This document shows positions 16,093 to 24,470 of a DNA stretch of 64,000 nucleotides, piece after piece (positions within the stretch are counted from its first letter, which is position 1; each line of letters starts with the position of its first letter). Both the position numbers and the translations under genes were made by a program. Origin of the DNA: an uncultured Acetatifactor sp. (GTDB lineage: Bacteria; Bacillota; Clostridia; Lachnospirales; Lachnospiraceae); the NCBI GenBank assembly GCA_947625675.1, contig CANQPH010000010.1, forward strand, positions 1 through 64,000, in the 5' to 3' direction. The notes under the pieces were generated by a model. It was given only the letters and a program-made list of their open reading frames with translations. It had not been told where the DNA came from and did not search any database.

Positions 16093-18597
16093 TTACAGCC
16101 AAGAATCCCAGAAGCGTTCCACCCTTTTGGCCACGGTATCCACCGTCACCGCCTGGAAGGATTCCCACTCTCTGGGGAACAGTTTTCGATAAGAAAACTG
16201 CAGAAACCTTTCATCCAAAAGGGCGATGATCCCCACGTCCTGAACGGTTCGAATCACCCTGCCCGCCGCCTGCAGCACCTTGTTCATGCCGGGATAACGG
16301 TAGGAATAATCGAATCCGTCCTCCCCGTTTTGGTTGAAATAATCCTTTAGCAATTCCCGCTCACAACAGACCTGGGGGATTCCGGTTCCCACCACGATCA
16401 CCCCGATCAGCCGGTCGTTTTTCAGGTCGATGCCTTCGCTGAAGATTCCTCCCAGCACGCAGAATCCCAGAAGGATATGCTCCTCCTCATCCTCCTGGAA
16501 CCGATCCAGGAAGGCCTCCCGGGCCTCTTCCCCCATGAAATCCTCCTGCAGCAGGCACTCCTTCCCCTCCCCGCCGAAATTCTCCTGATAGATCTCGTAG
16601 ACGTTCTGCATAAAGGCATAGGAAGGGAAAAACACCATGTAATTCCCATGACGGTTTTTCACGATTTCATCGATGTATCTGGCGATCCTCAAAAATTCTT
16701 CTTCAGATCGCCTGGTGTATTTGCTGGTCACGTCCTTGGCGATGAAGATGGCCCTTTTCTCCGGGGAAAAAACGGATTTGGCATAGACCTCGTAATCCTC
16801 CTTTTCTCCTCCCAGCAGGCCCTTGTAATATTGGATGGGCAGGAAAGTGGCGGAAAAAAGAATGGCGCTGCGGCCCCTTCCCATGCATTCCTGCAAATTT
16901 CTGGCGGGATTCACGCAAAAAAGCTTCACCAGGAAATGACCGTCTTCTCCCAGCCTCGTGTATTTCACGTAATTTTCATCCGCCCTCTCGTAAATATCCA
17001 GGAAATGCCGGAGTTTAAAATAAAAATCCAGAATCCTTTCCCGGATCTCGAGGCCGCCTTCCTCCTGCTCCTCCAGGTAGTCCCCCATCACGGAATGGAG
17101 CCAAATGCAGGCTTGCACCAGGGCGCCGAAATCGCTTTCGCCGGACTCCCCGCCAGTCTCTCCGCCAGTCCCGTCCAGCACCTTCCAGTCCCGGCACTCC
17201 CGTTTCAGGGCCAGCATGGCCTTATTGCAGCGTTCCAGCTGCCTTTCCATCCGCAAGGCATACCCCCCTTTTATCAGGACGGAGCGCCCCGCACTGCGGG
17301 CCTGATTTCCTACTGATTCTCCCTTTTCGGGCTCTGTCGTCCCCCGTGTTTCCTCTTTCTCCTCATCCAGAAGCTTCCCAAGCTCCCGTTTCAGCTCCAG
17401 GATCTCCTCCTTCACCAATGCGGCGCTGTACATCTCCCGGCCCCGCTCCAACAGATTGTGGGCCTCGTCTATGAGAAAAATATAATTTCCGTCGGAAGAA
17501 TCTCCGAAAAACCGCCGCAGATAGACATGGGGGTCGAAGAGGTAATTGTAATCACAGATGATACCGTCCGCAAACAAGCTCATGTCCAGGCACATCTCAA
17601 AGGGACATACCGTATGCTTCCCCGCATATTCCTCCACTTTTTCCCGGGAAAAGCTTTCCTCGTGCACCAGGAAATCATAAATGGCGTCGTTGACCCGGTC
17701 ATAGTGCCCCTTGGCGTAGGGACAATGCTCCGGATCGCACTCCACCTGCTCCAGGAAGCAGATTTTCTCTTTGGCAGTGAGCACCACGCTTTTGAAGCGC
17801 AGGCCCTGCTGCCGCAGCAGACGAAAAGTATCCTCCGCCACCGTCCTGGTAATGGTCTTGGCCGTAAGATAAAAGATCCGATCCCCCATGCCTTTTTCCA
17901 TGGCCTTCACCGCCGGAAACAGGGTGGAAACGGTCTTGCCCACGCCGGTGGGGGCCTCCAGGAACAGTTTTTTCTTATGATAAATGGTCTGATAGACATA
18001 AGTCACCAGTTCCCTCTGCCCATCCCTATAAGGGAAAGGAAATTCCAGCTGCCGGATGGAGGCCGCCCTGGCCTGGCGCCACTCCCAGGCGTAATCCGAC
18101 CACCGCCTGTATTCCTCCAGAAGCCAGTCGAACCATTCCTTCAGCACCTCCATAGGGTGTTCCTCCTGGAAATACCGAATGTCCTCGGTCTCCAGGTTGC
18201 AGTAGGTCATTCGCACCCGGATCTGAGACAGGCCTTCCCGACTCCCATAAATATAAGCGTAACAGCGGGCCTGGGCCAAATGCACCAATATAGGTTCCTT
18301 CATGCGGGCCACGTCCCGGTAAGTTCCCTTGATCTCGTCCACGGTTTTGACGCCGTCTTCCGTAAAAATGCCGTCCGCTCGGCCCTCCACCACCAGATCG
18401 TAATGTTCCGCAGGATGCACGTATTTCAAAGGCACCTCCGCCCGATAATCCCCGCCCTGCCGCTTCTGTATCATCCGGTGAATCCTGCTGCCTTCCTGCA
18501 TGGCATCCTCCGTCCCGCTCCCCCGGCGATTGTCAATATCGCCTTGCCGGAGCAGGAACTCCACCAGACTCCGAACCGATATCCTGACTTCTTCCAT
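16093..18597 (-). CDS. DinG/XPD-type ATP-dependent helicase with N-terminal PD-(D/E)XK nuclease domain
   Basis: The N-terminal 180 residues contain RADGIF and DEIKG spaced as in a PD-(D/E)XK (Cas4/RecB-like) nuclease core. The rest is a superfamily 2 helicase: Walker A EAPTGVGKT (about 214-222), the DEAH box LIDEAHNL, and four cysteines between them (CFLEQVEC, HC, CPFEMC) that fit the XPD/DinG iron-sulfur cluster. An acidic low-complexity insertion (ETRGTTEPEKGESVGN region) separates helicase blocks. Such fusions are thought to act in repair of damaged or structured DNA. The ATG at 18597 follows GGGGAGG. A 39-bp repeat array lies in its leader. Confidence 0.88.
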   Translation of the reverse strand: MEEVRISVRSLVEFLLRQGDIDNRRGSGTEDAMQEGSRIHRMIQKRQGGDYRAEVPLKYVHPAEHYDLVVEGRADGIFTEDGVKTVDEIKGTYRDVARMKEPILVHLAQARCYAYIYGSREGLSQIRVRMTYCNLETEDIRYFQEEHPMEVLKEWFDWLLEEYRRWSDYAWEWRQARAASIRQLEFPFPYRDGQRELVTYVYQTIYHKKKLFLEAPTGVGKTVSTLFPAVKAMEKGMGDRIFYLTAKTITRTVAEDTFRLLRQQGLRFKSVVLTAKEKICFLEQVECDPEHCPYAKGHYDRVNDAIYDFLVHEESFSREKVEEYAGKHTVCPFEMCLDMSLFADGIICDYNYLFDPHVYLRRFFGDSSDGNYIFLIDEAHNLLERGREMYSAALVKEEILELKRELGKLLDEEKEETRGTTEPEKGESVGNQARSAGRSVLIKGGYALRMERQLERCNKAMLALKRECRDWKVLDGTGGETGGESGESDFGALVQACIWLHSVMGDYLEEQEEGGLEIRERILDFYFKLRHFLDIYERADENYVKYTRLGEDGHFLVKLFCVNPARNLQECMGRGRSAILFSATFLPIQYYKGLLGGEKEDYEVYAKSVFSPEKRAIFIAKDVTSKYTRRSEEEFLRIARYIDEIVKNRHGNYMVFFPSYAFMQNVYEIYQENFGGEGKECLLQEDFMGEEAREAFLDRFQEDEEEHILLGFCVLGGIFSEGIDLKNDRLIGVIVVGTGIPQVCCERELLKDYFNQNGEDGFDYSYRYPGMNKVLQAAGRVIRTVQDVGIIALLDERFLQFSYRKLFPREWESFQAVTVDTVAKRVERFWDSWL

Positions 18598-18670
18598 CAA
18601 CGCCTCCCCCGTCCCTCGAAATCAAAGCTCCCAGATTCTCCGGAAAGCTTTCAAATCTTCTCAACCATGG

Positions 18671-18826
18671 GCAACGAAATCCAGATTCTCCGAACCTTTC
18701 CATCCGTAGGCGACCAAATCCAGATTTCCCAAATCTTTCCATCCGTGGACGATGAAATCCGGATTTCCCAAATCCTTCCATCCGTAGGCGATGAAATCCA
18801 AATTTTCCACATCTTCCCAGGATGTG
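18671..18826. repeat. Tandem repeat, four 39-bp units
   Basis: Units begin at 18671, 18710, 18749 and 18788 with the shared core GAAATCCAGATTTCCCAAAT and end CCATCCGTAGG; a degenerate fifth copy precedes at about 18617. Because 39 is a multiple of three, all frames stay open through the array (minus-strand translation repeats MERFGKSGFGRPR). It lies 74 bp upstream of the helicase start. There are no spacers of varied sequence, so it is not a CRISPR array. Confidence 0.8.
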
Positions 18827-18835
18827 AATGACGAA

Positions 18836-18876
18836 ACTCCCTGCCTAAGATAGCGTCTCTATCTTATACAGGGAGT
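18836..18876 (-). terminator. Hairpin terminator after the HPr-like gene
   Basis: ACTCCCTG pairs with CAGGGAGT, and TAAGATA inside pairs with TATCTTA, giving a long stem-loop 27 bp after the stop of the HPr-like gene. The following T-run is short (TTTCG), so termination may be partial. Confidence 0.55.
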
Positions 18877-18903
18877 CTCATTCCATAGTCCCATGTGTCT
18901 ACA

Positions 18904-19128
18904 TTAGCTGGCAATTCTTTTCTTCTGCAAAAAACCTTCCAATTCTTCATTGTACCCATGGTAGGATACCGTAAGAGGTTTCGAGAAGTCCAGACCATAT
19001 ACCCCAAGGAATGACTTGGCATCCACTACGTAGCGATTGTAGAAGATATCAATGTCAAAATCACATTTGGAAGTCACATTTACAAAATTCTGGACCTCAC
19101 CTGGTGTTAGCTTGATCGTCCTTTGCAT
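18904..19128 (-). CDS. HPr-like fold protein without the phosphorylated histidine
   Basis: The roughly 74-residue product resembles PTS phosphocarrier HPr: a helix (PGEVQNFVNVTSKCDFDIDI) and the VDAKSFLGVYGL motif equivalent to the HPr AKSILGVMTL region, ending in ELEGFLQK. The active-site His-15 region (GLHARPA in HPr) is replaced by KLTPGEVQNF, so phosphotransfer via His is not possible. Such proteins are common in Lachnospiraceae and their role is unknown; the regulatory serine of AKS is kept. Two in-frame ATGs (19131, 19128) follow GGAAGG; the second has better spacing. Confidence 0.7.
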   Translation of the reverse strand: MQRTIKLTPGEVQNFVNVTSKCDFDIDIFYNRYVVDAKSFLGVYGLDFSKPLTVSYHGYNEELEGFLQKKRIAS

Positions 19129-19219
19129 CATAATCCTTCCTTTCAAATGCAGTTTCCCTCATTACTAATGAATTATACACATTTCCTGTAAATTGTAAAG
19201 ACCTATTTTGTCCCAAAAA

Positions 19220-20035
19220 TCAGAACTCTGTCATATATCCCCGAAATCTCAGAGGAAGCAGGTTTCTCTGCAGCTCCAGGTTCCAGCGCTCTTCAATAGC
19301 TATAGTACGGCAGAAGCACCGAAACAGTTCCTGTATCTCCTCCTCTCCTGCGGAAAACATCAGCCTTTCTCTCGTTTGCCTCAAAGGCGCAGTTCCCCGC
19401 TCTTCAATCGACTCCCCTTCCGCTCCTGCCCGCAAAAAAATCTGCCCGCTCTGCACCAGAAACCACTCTTTCCCCACCGGATGGACGCCGCACAATCCTC
19501 TGGGCTCGTCCTGGATCAGGAAGTTTTCCTCTGGAAAACGATCTGCGAAATGAGGCATCAAAAACGCCGTCAGGTCATTCTTCGGCCCAATCCGGGCATA
19601 GAGGATGCCTCCCTCCAATTCCTGGAAACGCAGGAATCCATAGAGATGATGCAGCTCGTTGCCAGCTCCCCTGGCCAGAGCGAAAGCCTTGTGGACGTCC
19701 GGATCCGCCAGGTCGTCAAACAAATGTCCCGGCCGGCAGCCTCTCCCCAGCCCCTTCGCAATCGTCCGATACGCCGCCTGCCCTTTATCTTCGGAAGGGG
19801 AGGCCAGACAGAGACAAAGGCTTTGAAGATCCTCTTCTCCAAAACGCCGTCTCAAAGTACGCAGCACTTTCTCCGCTTTTTCTTCCTCCACCGTCACGGG
19901 ACGGTCCTCGGCAAACAGAAGGGGATCCTCCGTCAGGCAGATCCTGGTATCCCGGGGATCGCATTTTTCCTCATAGGCCCGATATATCGCCGTGAAAATA
20001 CATTCCGGGCTGTCCTCACATCGGTAAGCAATCAT
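19220..20035 (-). CDS. DUF4130 / TIGR03915-family DNA metabolism protein
   Basis: The 271-residue protein matches the family (TIGR03915 with C-terminal DUF4130) that occurs almost always next to the TIGR03916 radical SAM protein. Visible landmarks are IAYRCEDSPECIFTAIYRAY at the start, the H-rich HLYGFLRFQEL segment in the middle, and the MPHFADRFPEENFLIQD block with a C-terminal LPLRFRGYMTEF. The biochemical activity is unknown but thought to be in DNA modification or repair. GTGAGGAAAT precedes the ATG, which overlaps the radical SAM stop by 20 bp, so the two are coupled. Confidence 0.85.
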   Translation of the reverse strand: MIAYRCEDSPECIFTAIYRAYEEKCDPRDTRICLTEDPLLFAEDRPVTVEEEKAEKVLRTLRRRFGEEDLQSLCLCLASPSEDKGQAAYRTIAKGLGRGCRPGHLFDDLADPDVHKAFALARGAGNELHHLYGFLRFQELEGGILYARIGPKNDLTAFLMPHFADRFPEENFLIQDEPRGLCGVHPVGKEWFLVQSGQIFLRAGAEGESIEERGTAPLRQTRERLMFSAGEEEIQELFRCFCRTIAIEERWNLELQRNLLPLRFRGYMTEF

Positions 20036-21401
20036 ATTTCCTCACATTCCGCCGCCGATCAGGCGGCACTTGACTCAAGGGGAGTTTGTGCAGGCCGTCT
20101 GCGAAGCTGGCGTCATCAAAAAGGGACATCTGCCTGTAGGTCATTCCATCGCTTCCGAGCCGGATGCGGTCCTCCTTCTCCGTCAGGTTCCTCACGATGG
20201 CATCTTCCTCCAGCTTCAGGGGATACATGAGCCTCCCGCCACAGGTAATAAAATAAACCGCCCGCTTCAGCACCACTCCGATCTTTTTCAGATCCTGGAA
20301 GTCCAGCTTTGCGCTCCTCCTGGCGGCCACGATGCGCCGGGCACTTTTCACCCCGATCCCGGGCACCCTCAGCAGCATCTCCAGGGAGGCTTTGTTCACT
20401 TCCACCGGGAACTGTTCCAGATGCCGCACCGCCCAATCCTCCTTGGGATCCAGCAGCACGTTGAAAAAGGGCCTCTCTTCGTCCAACAGTTCCTCCGCCT
20501 CGAAGCCGTAAAACCGCAGCAGGAAATCCGCCTGATACAGGCGATGTTCCCGGAGCAGGGGCGGCCCTCCCGGCAAGGCGGGCAGAGAAGCGTCCTGGTT
20601 CACGTTCACGAAGGCGGAATAAAACACCCTTTTCAATTCAAACTTGCGGTACAGACTCTCCGCCACCTTGAGAATCTGGTAATCGTTTTCCTGGGTGGCC
20701 CCGATGATCATCTGCGTGGACTGCCCGCCGGACACAAAGCGGGGGGCATGCCGGTAAACTGTGAGTTCATTTTGATTCACCTGAATTCCCGTCTGAATCT
20801 GGCGCATGGGGCCCAAGATATTCTTCCGGTGCTTGTTGGGGGCCAGCAAGCGCAGTCCCTCCGCCGTGGGCAGCTCCAGATTGACGCTCATGCGGTCCGC
20901 CAGAAACCCGGCCCTCCGTATCAGTTCCCCGTCCGCTCCCGGGATGGCCTTCACATGAATATATCCTTGAAAACGATACTTCCCCCGCAACAGAGCCAGG
21001 GTCCGGCAGAGCAGCTCCATGGTGCAATCCGGGCTGTTCACGATGCCGGAACTCAAAAACAGACCTTCTATATAGTTCCTCCGATAAAATTCCATGGTCA
21101 GGGTACAGATCTCCTCCGGGGTGAAAATCGCCCTGGGAACATCATTGGAACGCCGGTTCAGACAATATTTACAGTCATAGATGCATTCGTTGGTCATCAG
21201 GATCTTCAGCAGGGAAATACACCGGCCATCGCTGCTGAAGCTGTGACAGATCCCCATTTTCAGACAATTCCCCACGCCGGTCCCCGTCCCCTGCCGCTCC
21301 ACCCCGCTGGAAGTGCAGGCCACGTCATATTTGGCCGCATCCGACAGGATCGCAAGCTTCTCCATCAGACTGCGGGTGCTCCCGTTTGCCAGATATTCCA
21401 T
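20016..21401 (-). CDS. Putative DNA modification/repair radical SAM protein (TIGR03916)
   Basis: The start at 21401 follows GGGAGGG. Residues 73-80 (CIYDCKYC) form the CX3CX2C radical-SAM cluster motif. The C-terminal part contains a helix-hairpin-helix (LLRVPGIGVKSARRIVAARR), a non-specific DNA-binding element. Family members pair with the downstream DUF4130 protein and are predicted to act on DNA. The last ~25 residues after LFDDASF are encoded by a dispersed repeat and are probably a non-native tail. A LexA-type box at the promoter suggests SOS control. Confidence 0.88.
   Translation of the reverse strand: MEYLANGSTRSLMEKLAILSDAAKYDVACTSSGVERQGTGTGVGNCLKMGICHSFSSDGRCISLLKILMTNECIYDCKYCLNRRSNDVPRAIFTPEEICTLTMEFYRRNYIEGLFLSSGIVNSPDCTMELLCRTLALLRGKYRFQGYIHVKAIPGADGELIRRAGFLADRMSVNLELPTAEGLRLLAPNKHRKNILGPMRQIQTGIQVNQNELTVYRHAPRFVSGGQSTQMIIGATQENDYQILKVAESLYRKFELKRVFYSAFVNVNQDASLPALPGGPPLLREHRLYQADFLLRFYGFEAEELLDEERPFFNVLLDPKEDWAVRHLEQFPVEVNKASLEMLLRVPGIGVKSARRIVAARRSAKLDFQDLKKIGVVLKRAVYFITCGGRLMYPLKLEEDAIVRNLTEKEDRIRLGSDGMTYRQMSLFDDASFADGLHKLPLSQVPPDRRRNVRKYDCLPM
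20045..20090 (-). repeat. Dispersed intercistronic repeat, copy B
   Basis: Minus-strand order is CACAAACTC, TTGAGTCAA, a GC hairpin (GCCGCC-5-GGCGGC, 20051-20067), GAATG, then GAGG ahead of the DUF4130 start. It matches copy A at 12376-12435 almost base for base over about 30 bp. It also encodes the C-terminal tail of the radical SAM protein. Confidence 0.7.
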
Positions 21402-21411
21402 GATACCCTCC

Positions 21412-21508
21412 CTTCCGGAGCGTTTATGCGGCGGTGGCAAAGACGGGTCTTCACCTCGTCTCGAGAAATTTGCGAATGCGATTTCTTATCCGCCATCAAA
21501 ACAATTTG
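21412..21508 (-). repeat. Dispersed RBS-bearing repeat, family 2, copy 1
   Basis: Shares TTCCGGAGCGTT, TTCACCTCGTCTCGA and GAGAAATTTGCGAATGCGAT, CCGCCATCAAAACAATTTGT blocks with 52057-52197. In both places the block ends in the GGAGG ribosome binding site of a minus-strand gene (radical SAM here, pyrK there). Confidence 0.65.
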
Positions 21509-21570
21509 TCATAGTTCGTAAGTTATCACAAAAATGCTTGCATTTATTTGTGATAACCTTAGAACTATGA
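21509..21570. repeat. 62-bp near-perfect palindrome
   Basis: The arms TCATAGTTC...GTTATCACAAA and TTTGTGATAAC...GAACTATGA pair at 21 of 24 positions around a 14-base loop that is itself palindromic (AATGC/GCATT). It lies in the leader of the radical SAM gene and could be a small mobile palindrome or an RNA hairpin that controls the downstream genes. Confidence 0.7.
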
Positions 21571-21606
21571 TTTGTGACGCCCCTCACAAATTACCTAGCC
21601 ATAACA

Positions 21607-21654
21607 GAACATATGTTCTATTTACAGCATAGCACACTCAATGGAAGATTGCAA
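21607..21654 (-). promoter_or_regulatory. Promoter with LexA/DinR-type SOS box
   Basis: On the minus strand TTGCAA (21649-21654) and TATGCT (21626-21631) are 17 bp apart. Directly downstream, GAACATATGTTC (21607-21618) is a perfect GAAC-N4-GTTC palindrome, the Firmicute LexA (DinR) consensus, sitting on the predicted transcription start. It controls the radical SAM-DUF4130 pair. Confidence 0.7.
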
Positions 21655-21678
21655 GACCCATTTTTCTTCAAAAAACTA

Positions 21679-21707
21679 TTGCAAAATCTGTCCAAAAGGG
21701 GTTAAAT
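21679..21707 (+). promoter_or_regulatory. asnA promoter
   Basis: TTGCAA (21679-21684) and TTAAAT (21702-21707) with a 17-bp spacer place the transcript start about 27 bases before the asnA ATG. No T-box or other leader structure fits in that distance. Confidence 0.6.
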
Positions 21708-21740
21708 ATTACTGTGAAAACCAAGAAAGCAGGTGTTTTT

Positions 21741-22751
21741 ATGCCAACCTTAAGTTTACCATCCAATTATCATTCCGATCTGAATCTGTATGAGACTCAG
21801 ATCGCCATCAAGACCGTGAAGGATTTTTTCCAGTCCATGCTGTCCAAGCAGCTGCAGCTTTTGCGGGTCACCGCCCCCTTATTCGTGGATCCGGAAACCG
21901 GTCTCAACGACAACCTGAACGGCGTGGAGCGTCCCGTGGCTTTTGATATCAAATATCAGGACGGACGAAATGCGGAGATCGTGCAGTCCTTGGCCAAATG
22001 GAAGCGTTATGCCCTGAAAAAATACGGTTTTTCCGTGGGAGAAGGCCTCTACACCGATATGAACGCCATCCGCCGGGACGAGGAAGCGGATCAGATCCAT
22101 TCCATTTACGTGGACCAGTGGGACTGGGAAAAAATCATCACCAAGGAAGAACGAACCCTGGACACCTTGAAGGACACCGTCAGGGAAATCTACAGCGTGC
22201 TGCGCAAGACGGAAAAATACATGTCCATTCATTATGATTACATCCAGGAAATTCTTCCCTATGATATTTTCTTCGTGACCACTCATGAGCTGGATGAGAT
22301 GTTCCCGGATTACACGCCGAAGGAAAGGGAATACTACATAGCGAAGGCCAAGGGAGCGGTCTGCATCATGCAGATCGGCGACAAACTGGAAAACGGCAAA
22401 CCTCATGACGGCCGGGCCCCGGACTACGACGACTGGGCGCTGAATGCGGATATCGTGGTGTACTATCCGGTTCTGGACATCGCCCTGGAGCTGTCCAGCA
22501 TGGGCATCCGGGTGGATAAGGAGTCCCTTCTTTCTCAGCTGGACAAGGCGGGATGCCCGGAACGGGCGAAGCTTCCTTTCCAGAAAGCCATCATCGACGA
22601 GGAACTTCCCTATACCATCGGCGGCGGCATCGGCCAGTCCCGCATCTGCATGTTCCTGCTGCGCAAGGCCCACATCGGGGAGGTACAGGCTTCCCTGTGG
22701 CCGGAGGAAACCATGGAAGAAGCCAGGAAAGCCGGGCTGCAATTGTTGTAA
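21741..22751 (+). CDS. asnA: Aspartate-ammonia ligase (asparagine synthetase A)
   Basis: This enzyme makes asparagine from aspartate, ammonia and ATP in the cytoplasm. The 336-residue protein aligns along its whole length with AsnA, a class II aminoacyl-tRNA-synthetase relative: GLNDNLNGVERPV, LAKWKRYALKKYGFSVGEGLYT, YVDQWDWEK, RAPDYDDW, LELSSMGIRVD and GGGIGQSRICMFLL are all present. ATG 21741 is chosen because the earlier in-frame GTG sits at the predicted transcript start. It is a single-gene unit between its own promoter and a strong terminator. Together with gltBD next door it forms an ammonia-assimilation neighbourhood. Confidence 0.96.
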   Translation: MPTLSLPSNYHSDLNLYETQIAIKTVKDFFQSMLSKQLQLLRVTAPLFVDPETGLNDNLNGVERPVAFDIKYQDGRNAEIVQSLAKWKRYALKKYGFSVGEGLYTDMNAIRRDEEADQIHSIYVDQWDWEKIITKEERTLDTLKDTVREIYSVLRKTEKYMSIHYDYIQEILPYDIFFVTTHELDEMFPDYTPKEREYYIAKAKGAVCIMQIGDKLENGKPHDGRAPDYDDWALNADIVVYYPVLDIALELSSMGIRVDKESLLSQLDKAGCPERAKLPFQKAIIDEELPYTIGGGIGQSRICMFLLRKAHIGEVQASLWPEETMEEARKAGLQLL

Positions 22752-22857
22752 AAAGACGGTAATCATACTTTCATCCCATTTTTGGGGAAAAACTCGGCAA
22801 AGGATTTGTTGCATAAAAAAATTGCCGCATGGAAAAAGAATTTGCCGCATGAAATAA

Positions 22858-22908
22858 CAGGGTTCGGATGTCCGCATCATGAATGCGCATCCAAACCCTG
22901 TTTTATTT
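22858..22908 (+). terminator. Intrinsic terminator after asnA
   Basis: CAGGGTT-GGATG pairs with CATCC-AACCCTG (one mismatch) and is followed by TTTTATTT. It lies between the convergent asnA and gltD genes and may serve both strands. Confidence 0.85.
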
Positions 22909-22967
22909 AGTTCCTGATTTATTCCAATGCTTCCTGCCTCCGGGACGGAGGACGAAACGCCCGTTTT

Positions 22968-24461
22968 TTACTGCACCACCAGGTTGGAATATCCCATCAG
23001 GCTTTCGTCCACGGCCCGGGCGGCCTCCCGGCCTTCCCGGATGGCCCACACCACCAGGGACTGGCCCCGGTGCATGTCTCCGGTGACGAAGATGTTCTCC
23101 ACGTTGGTCTGATACTTTCCAGGCAGCGTCTTTACATTGGTGCGCTCGTTCAATTCCACGCCGAAGGCTTCCGCCACATAGCCCTGGGCTCCCAGGAAGC
23201 CTGCGGCGATGAGCACGATGTCCGCCGGAAGGATTTCCTCGCTCCCCTCCACTTCCTTCATGTTCCTTCTCCCCGTGGCGGGATCCGTCTCCCAGGACAA
23301 CTTCACGATCTTCACCGCCTTCAGGTTCCCCTGTTCGTCCTTGAGGAATTCCTTCACCGTAGTCTCATAGATCCGGGGATCATGGCCGAAGAGGGCGATG
23401 GCCTCCTCCTGGCCGTAATCCGTCTTGCAGATCTTGGGCCACTCCGGCCAAGGGTTGTTCTCCGCCCTCTCATCCGGGGCCTTGGGCATCATCTCGATCT
23501 GGGTCACGGACTTGCAGCCGTGGCGAATGCTGGTGCCCACGCAGTCGTTGCCCGTGTCTCCGCCGCCGATGATGATCACGTCCTTGTCTTTGGTGTCCAC
23601 GTATTTGTGATCCTCAAAATTTGAATCCAGCAGACTCTTGGTATTGGCTTTCAGGAAATCCACCGCAAAATAGATCCCCTTGGCGTCCCTGCCGGGAGCC
23701 TTGATATCCCTGGGATTGGAGGCCCCGCAGGCCAGGACGATGCGGTCGAAGTCATGGAGAAGCTTATCCGCCTTCAGATCTTTCCCCACGTCCACGCCCG
23801 TGACGAAAGTGATCCCTTCCGCTTCCATCACCTTGATCTTGCGGTCCACAATCTGTTTTTCCAGTTTCATGTTGGGAATGCCGTACATGAGCAGGCCGCC
23901 GATACGGTCAGACCGCTCGAAGACCGTGACCAGGTGCCCCCGCTTGTTGAGCTGATCCGCCGCCGCCAGGCCGGAAGGGCCGCTTCCCACCACGGCCACC
24001 CGTTTGCCGGTGCGCACTTTAGGGGGCTTGGGATCCGCATAGCCCTTTTCATAAGCGTTCTCAATGATGGCGTATTCATTTTCCTTGGTGGATACCGGAT
24101 CCCCGTTCAGGCCGCAGGTACAGGCCGCCTCGCACAGGGCCGGACAGACCCTAGAGGTGAACTCCGGGAAGCTGTTGGTCTTCTTCAGGCGGTTGTAGGC
24201 CTCCCGCCAGTTGCCCGTGTATACCAGATCGTTCCACTCCGGCACCAGGTTATGCAGGGGGCAGCCGCTGGCCATGCCGCAGATCATCATCCCGGCCTGG
24301 CAGAAGGGCACGCCGCACTCCATGCAGCGGGCTCCCTGGAGCTGCTGTTCCTCCCTCGTCAAATGCTCCTTGAATTCCCGGAAGTGACTCACCCTGCTCC
24401 TGGGATCCTCGGAGACGCTGACCTTTCTCTCATATTCCATAAATCCAGTCGGTTTACCCAT
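22968..24461 (-). CDS. gltD: Glutamate synthase, small (beta) subunit
   Basis: GltD passes electrons from NADPH through FAD and iron-sulfur clusters to GltB. N-terminal cysteines (CMECGVPFCQ, CPLHNLVPEW, CPALCEAAC) bind the clusters. The first nucleotide-binding motif VVGSGPSGLAAADQL (FAD) and the second, IIGGGDTGNDCVG (NADPH), are intact, and the C-terminus has GDMHRGQSLVVWAIREGR. The start at 24461 (MGKPTGF) follows GGAG; upstream in-frame ATGs lie in a repeat-derived stretch. The gene follows gltB by 32 bp and is in its operon. Confidence 0.95.
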   Translation of the reverse strand: MGKPTGFMEYERKVSVSEDPRSRVSHFREFKEHLTREEQQLQGARCMECGVPFCQAGMMICGMASGCPLHNLVPEWNDLVYTGNWREAYNRLKKTNSFPEFTSRVCPALCEAACTCGLNGDPVSTKENEYAIIENAYEKGYADPKPPKVRTGKRVAVVGSGPSGLAAADQLNKRGHLVTVFERSDRIGGLLMYGIPNMKLEKQIVDRKIKVMEAEGITFVTGVDVGKDLKADKLLHDFDRIVLACGASNPRDIKAPGRDAKGIYFAVDFLKANTKSLLDSNFEDHKYVDTKDKDVIIIGGGDTGNDCVGTSIRHGCKSVTQIEMMPKAPDERAENNPWPEWPKICKTDYGQEEAIALFGHDPRIYETTVKEFLKDEQGNLKAVKIVKLSWETDPATGRRNMKEVEGSEEILPADIVLIAAGFLGAQGYVAEAFGVELNERTNVKTLPGKYQTNVENIFVTGDMHRGQSLVVWAIREGREAARAVDESLMGYSNLVVQ

Positions 24462-24470
24462 TTTCTTCTC

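Noticed and set aside
18671-18826. 39-bp repeats considered as CRISPR
   Set aside because: Same reason: no spacers; head-to-tail units with point changes.
21600-21740. T-box leader for asnA
   Set aside because: The predicted leader is about 27 bases, and no T-box sequence or specifier stem is present.
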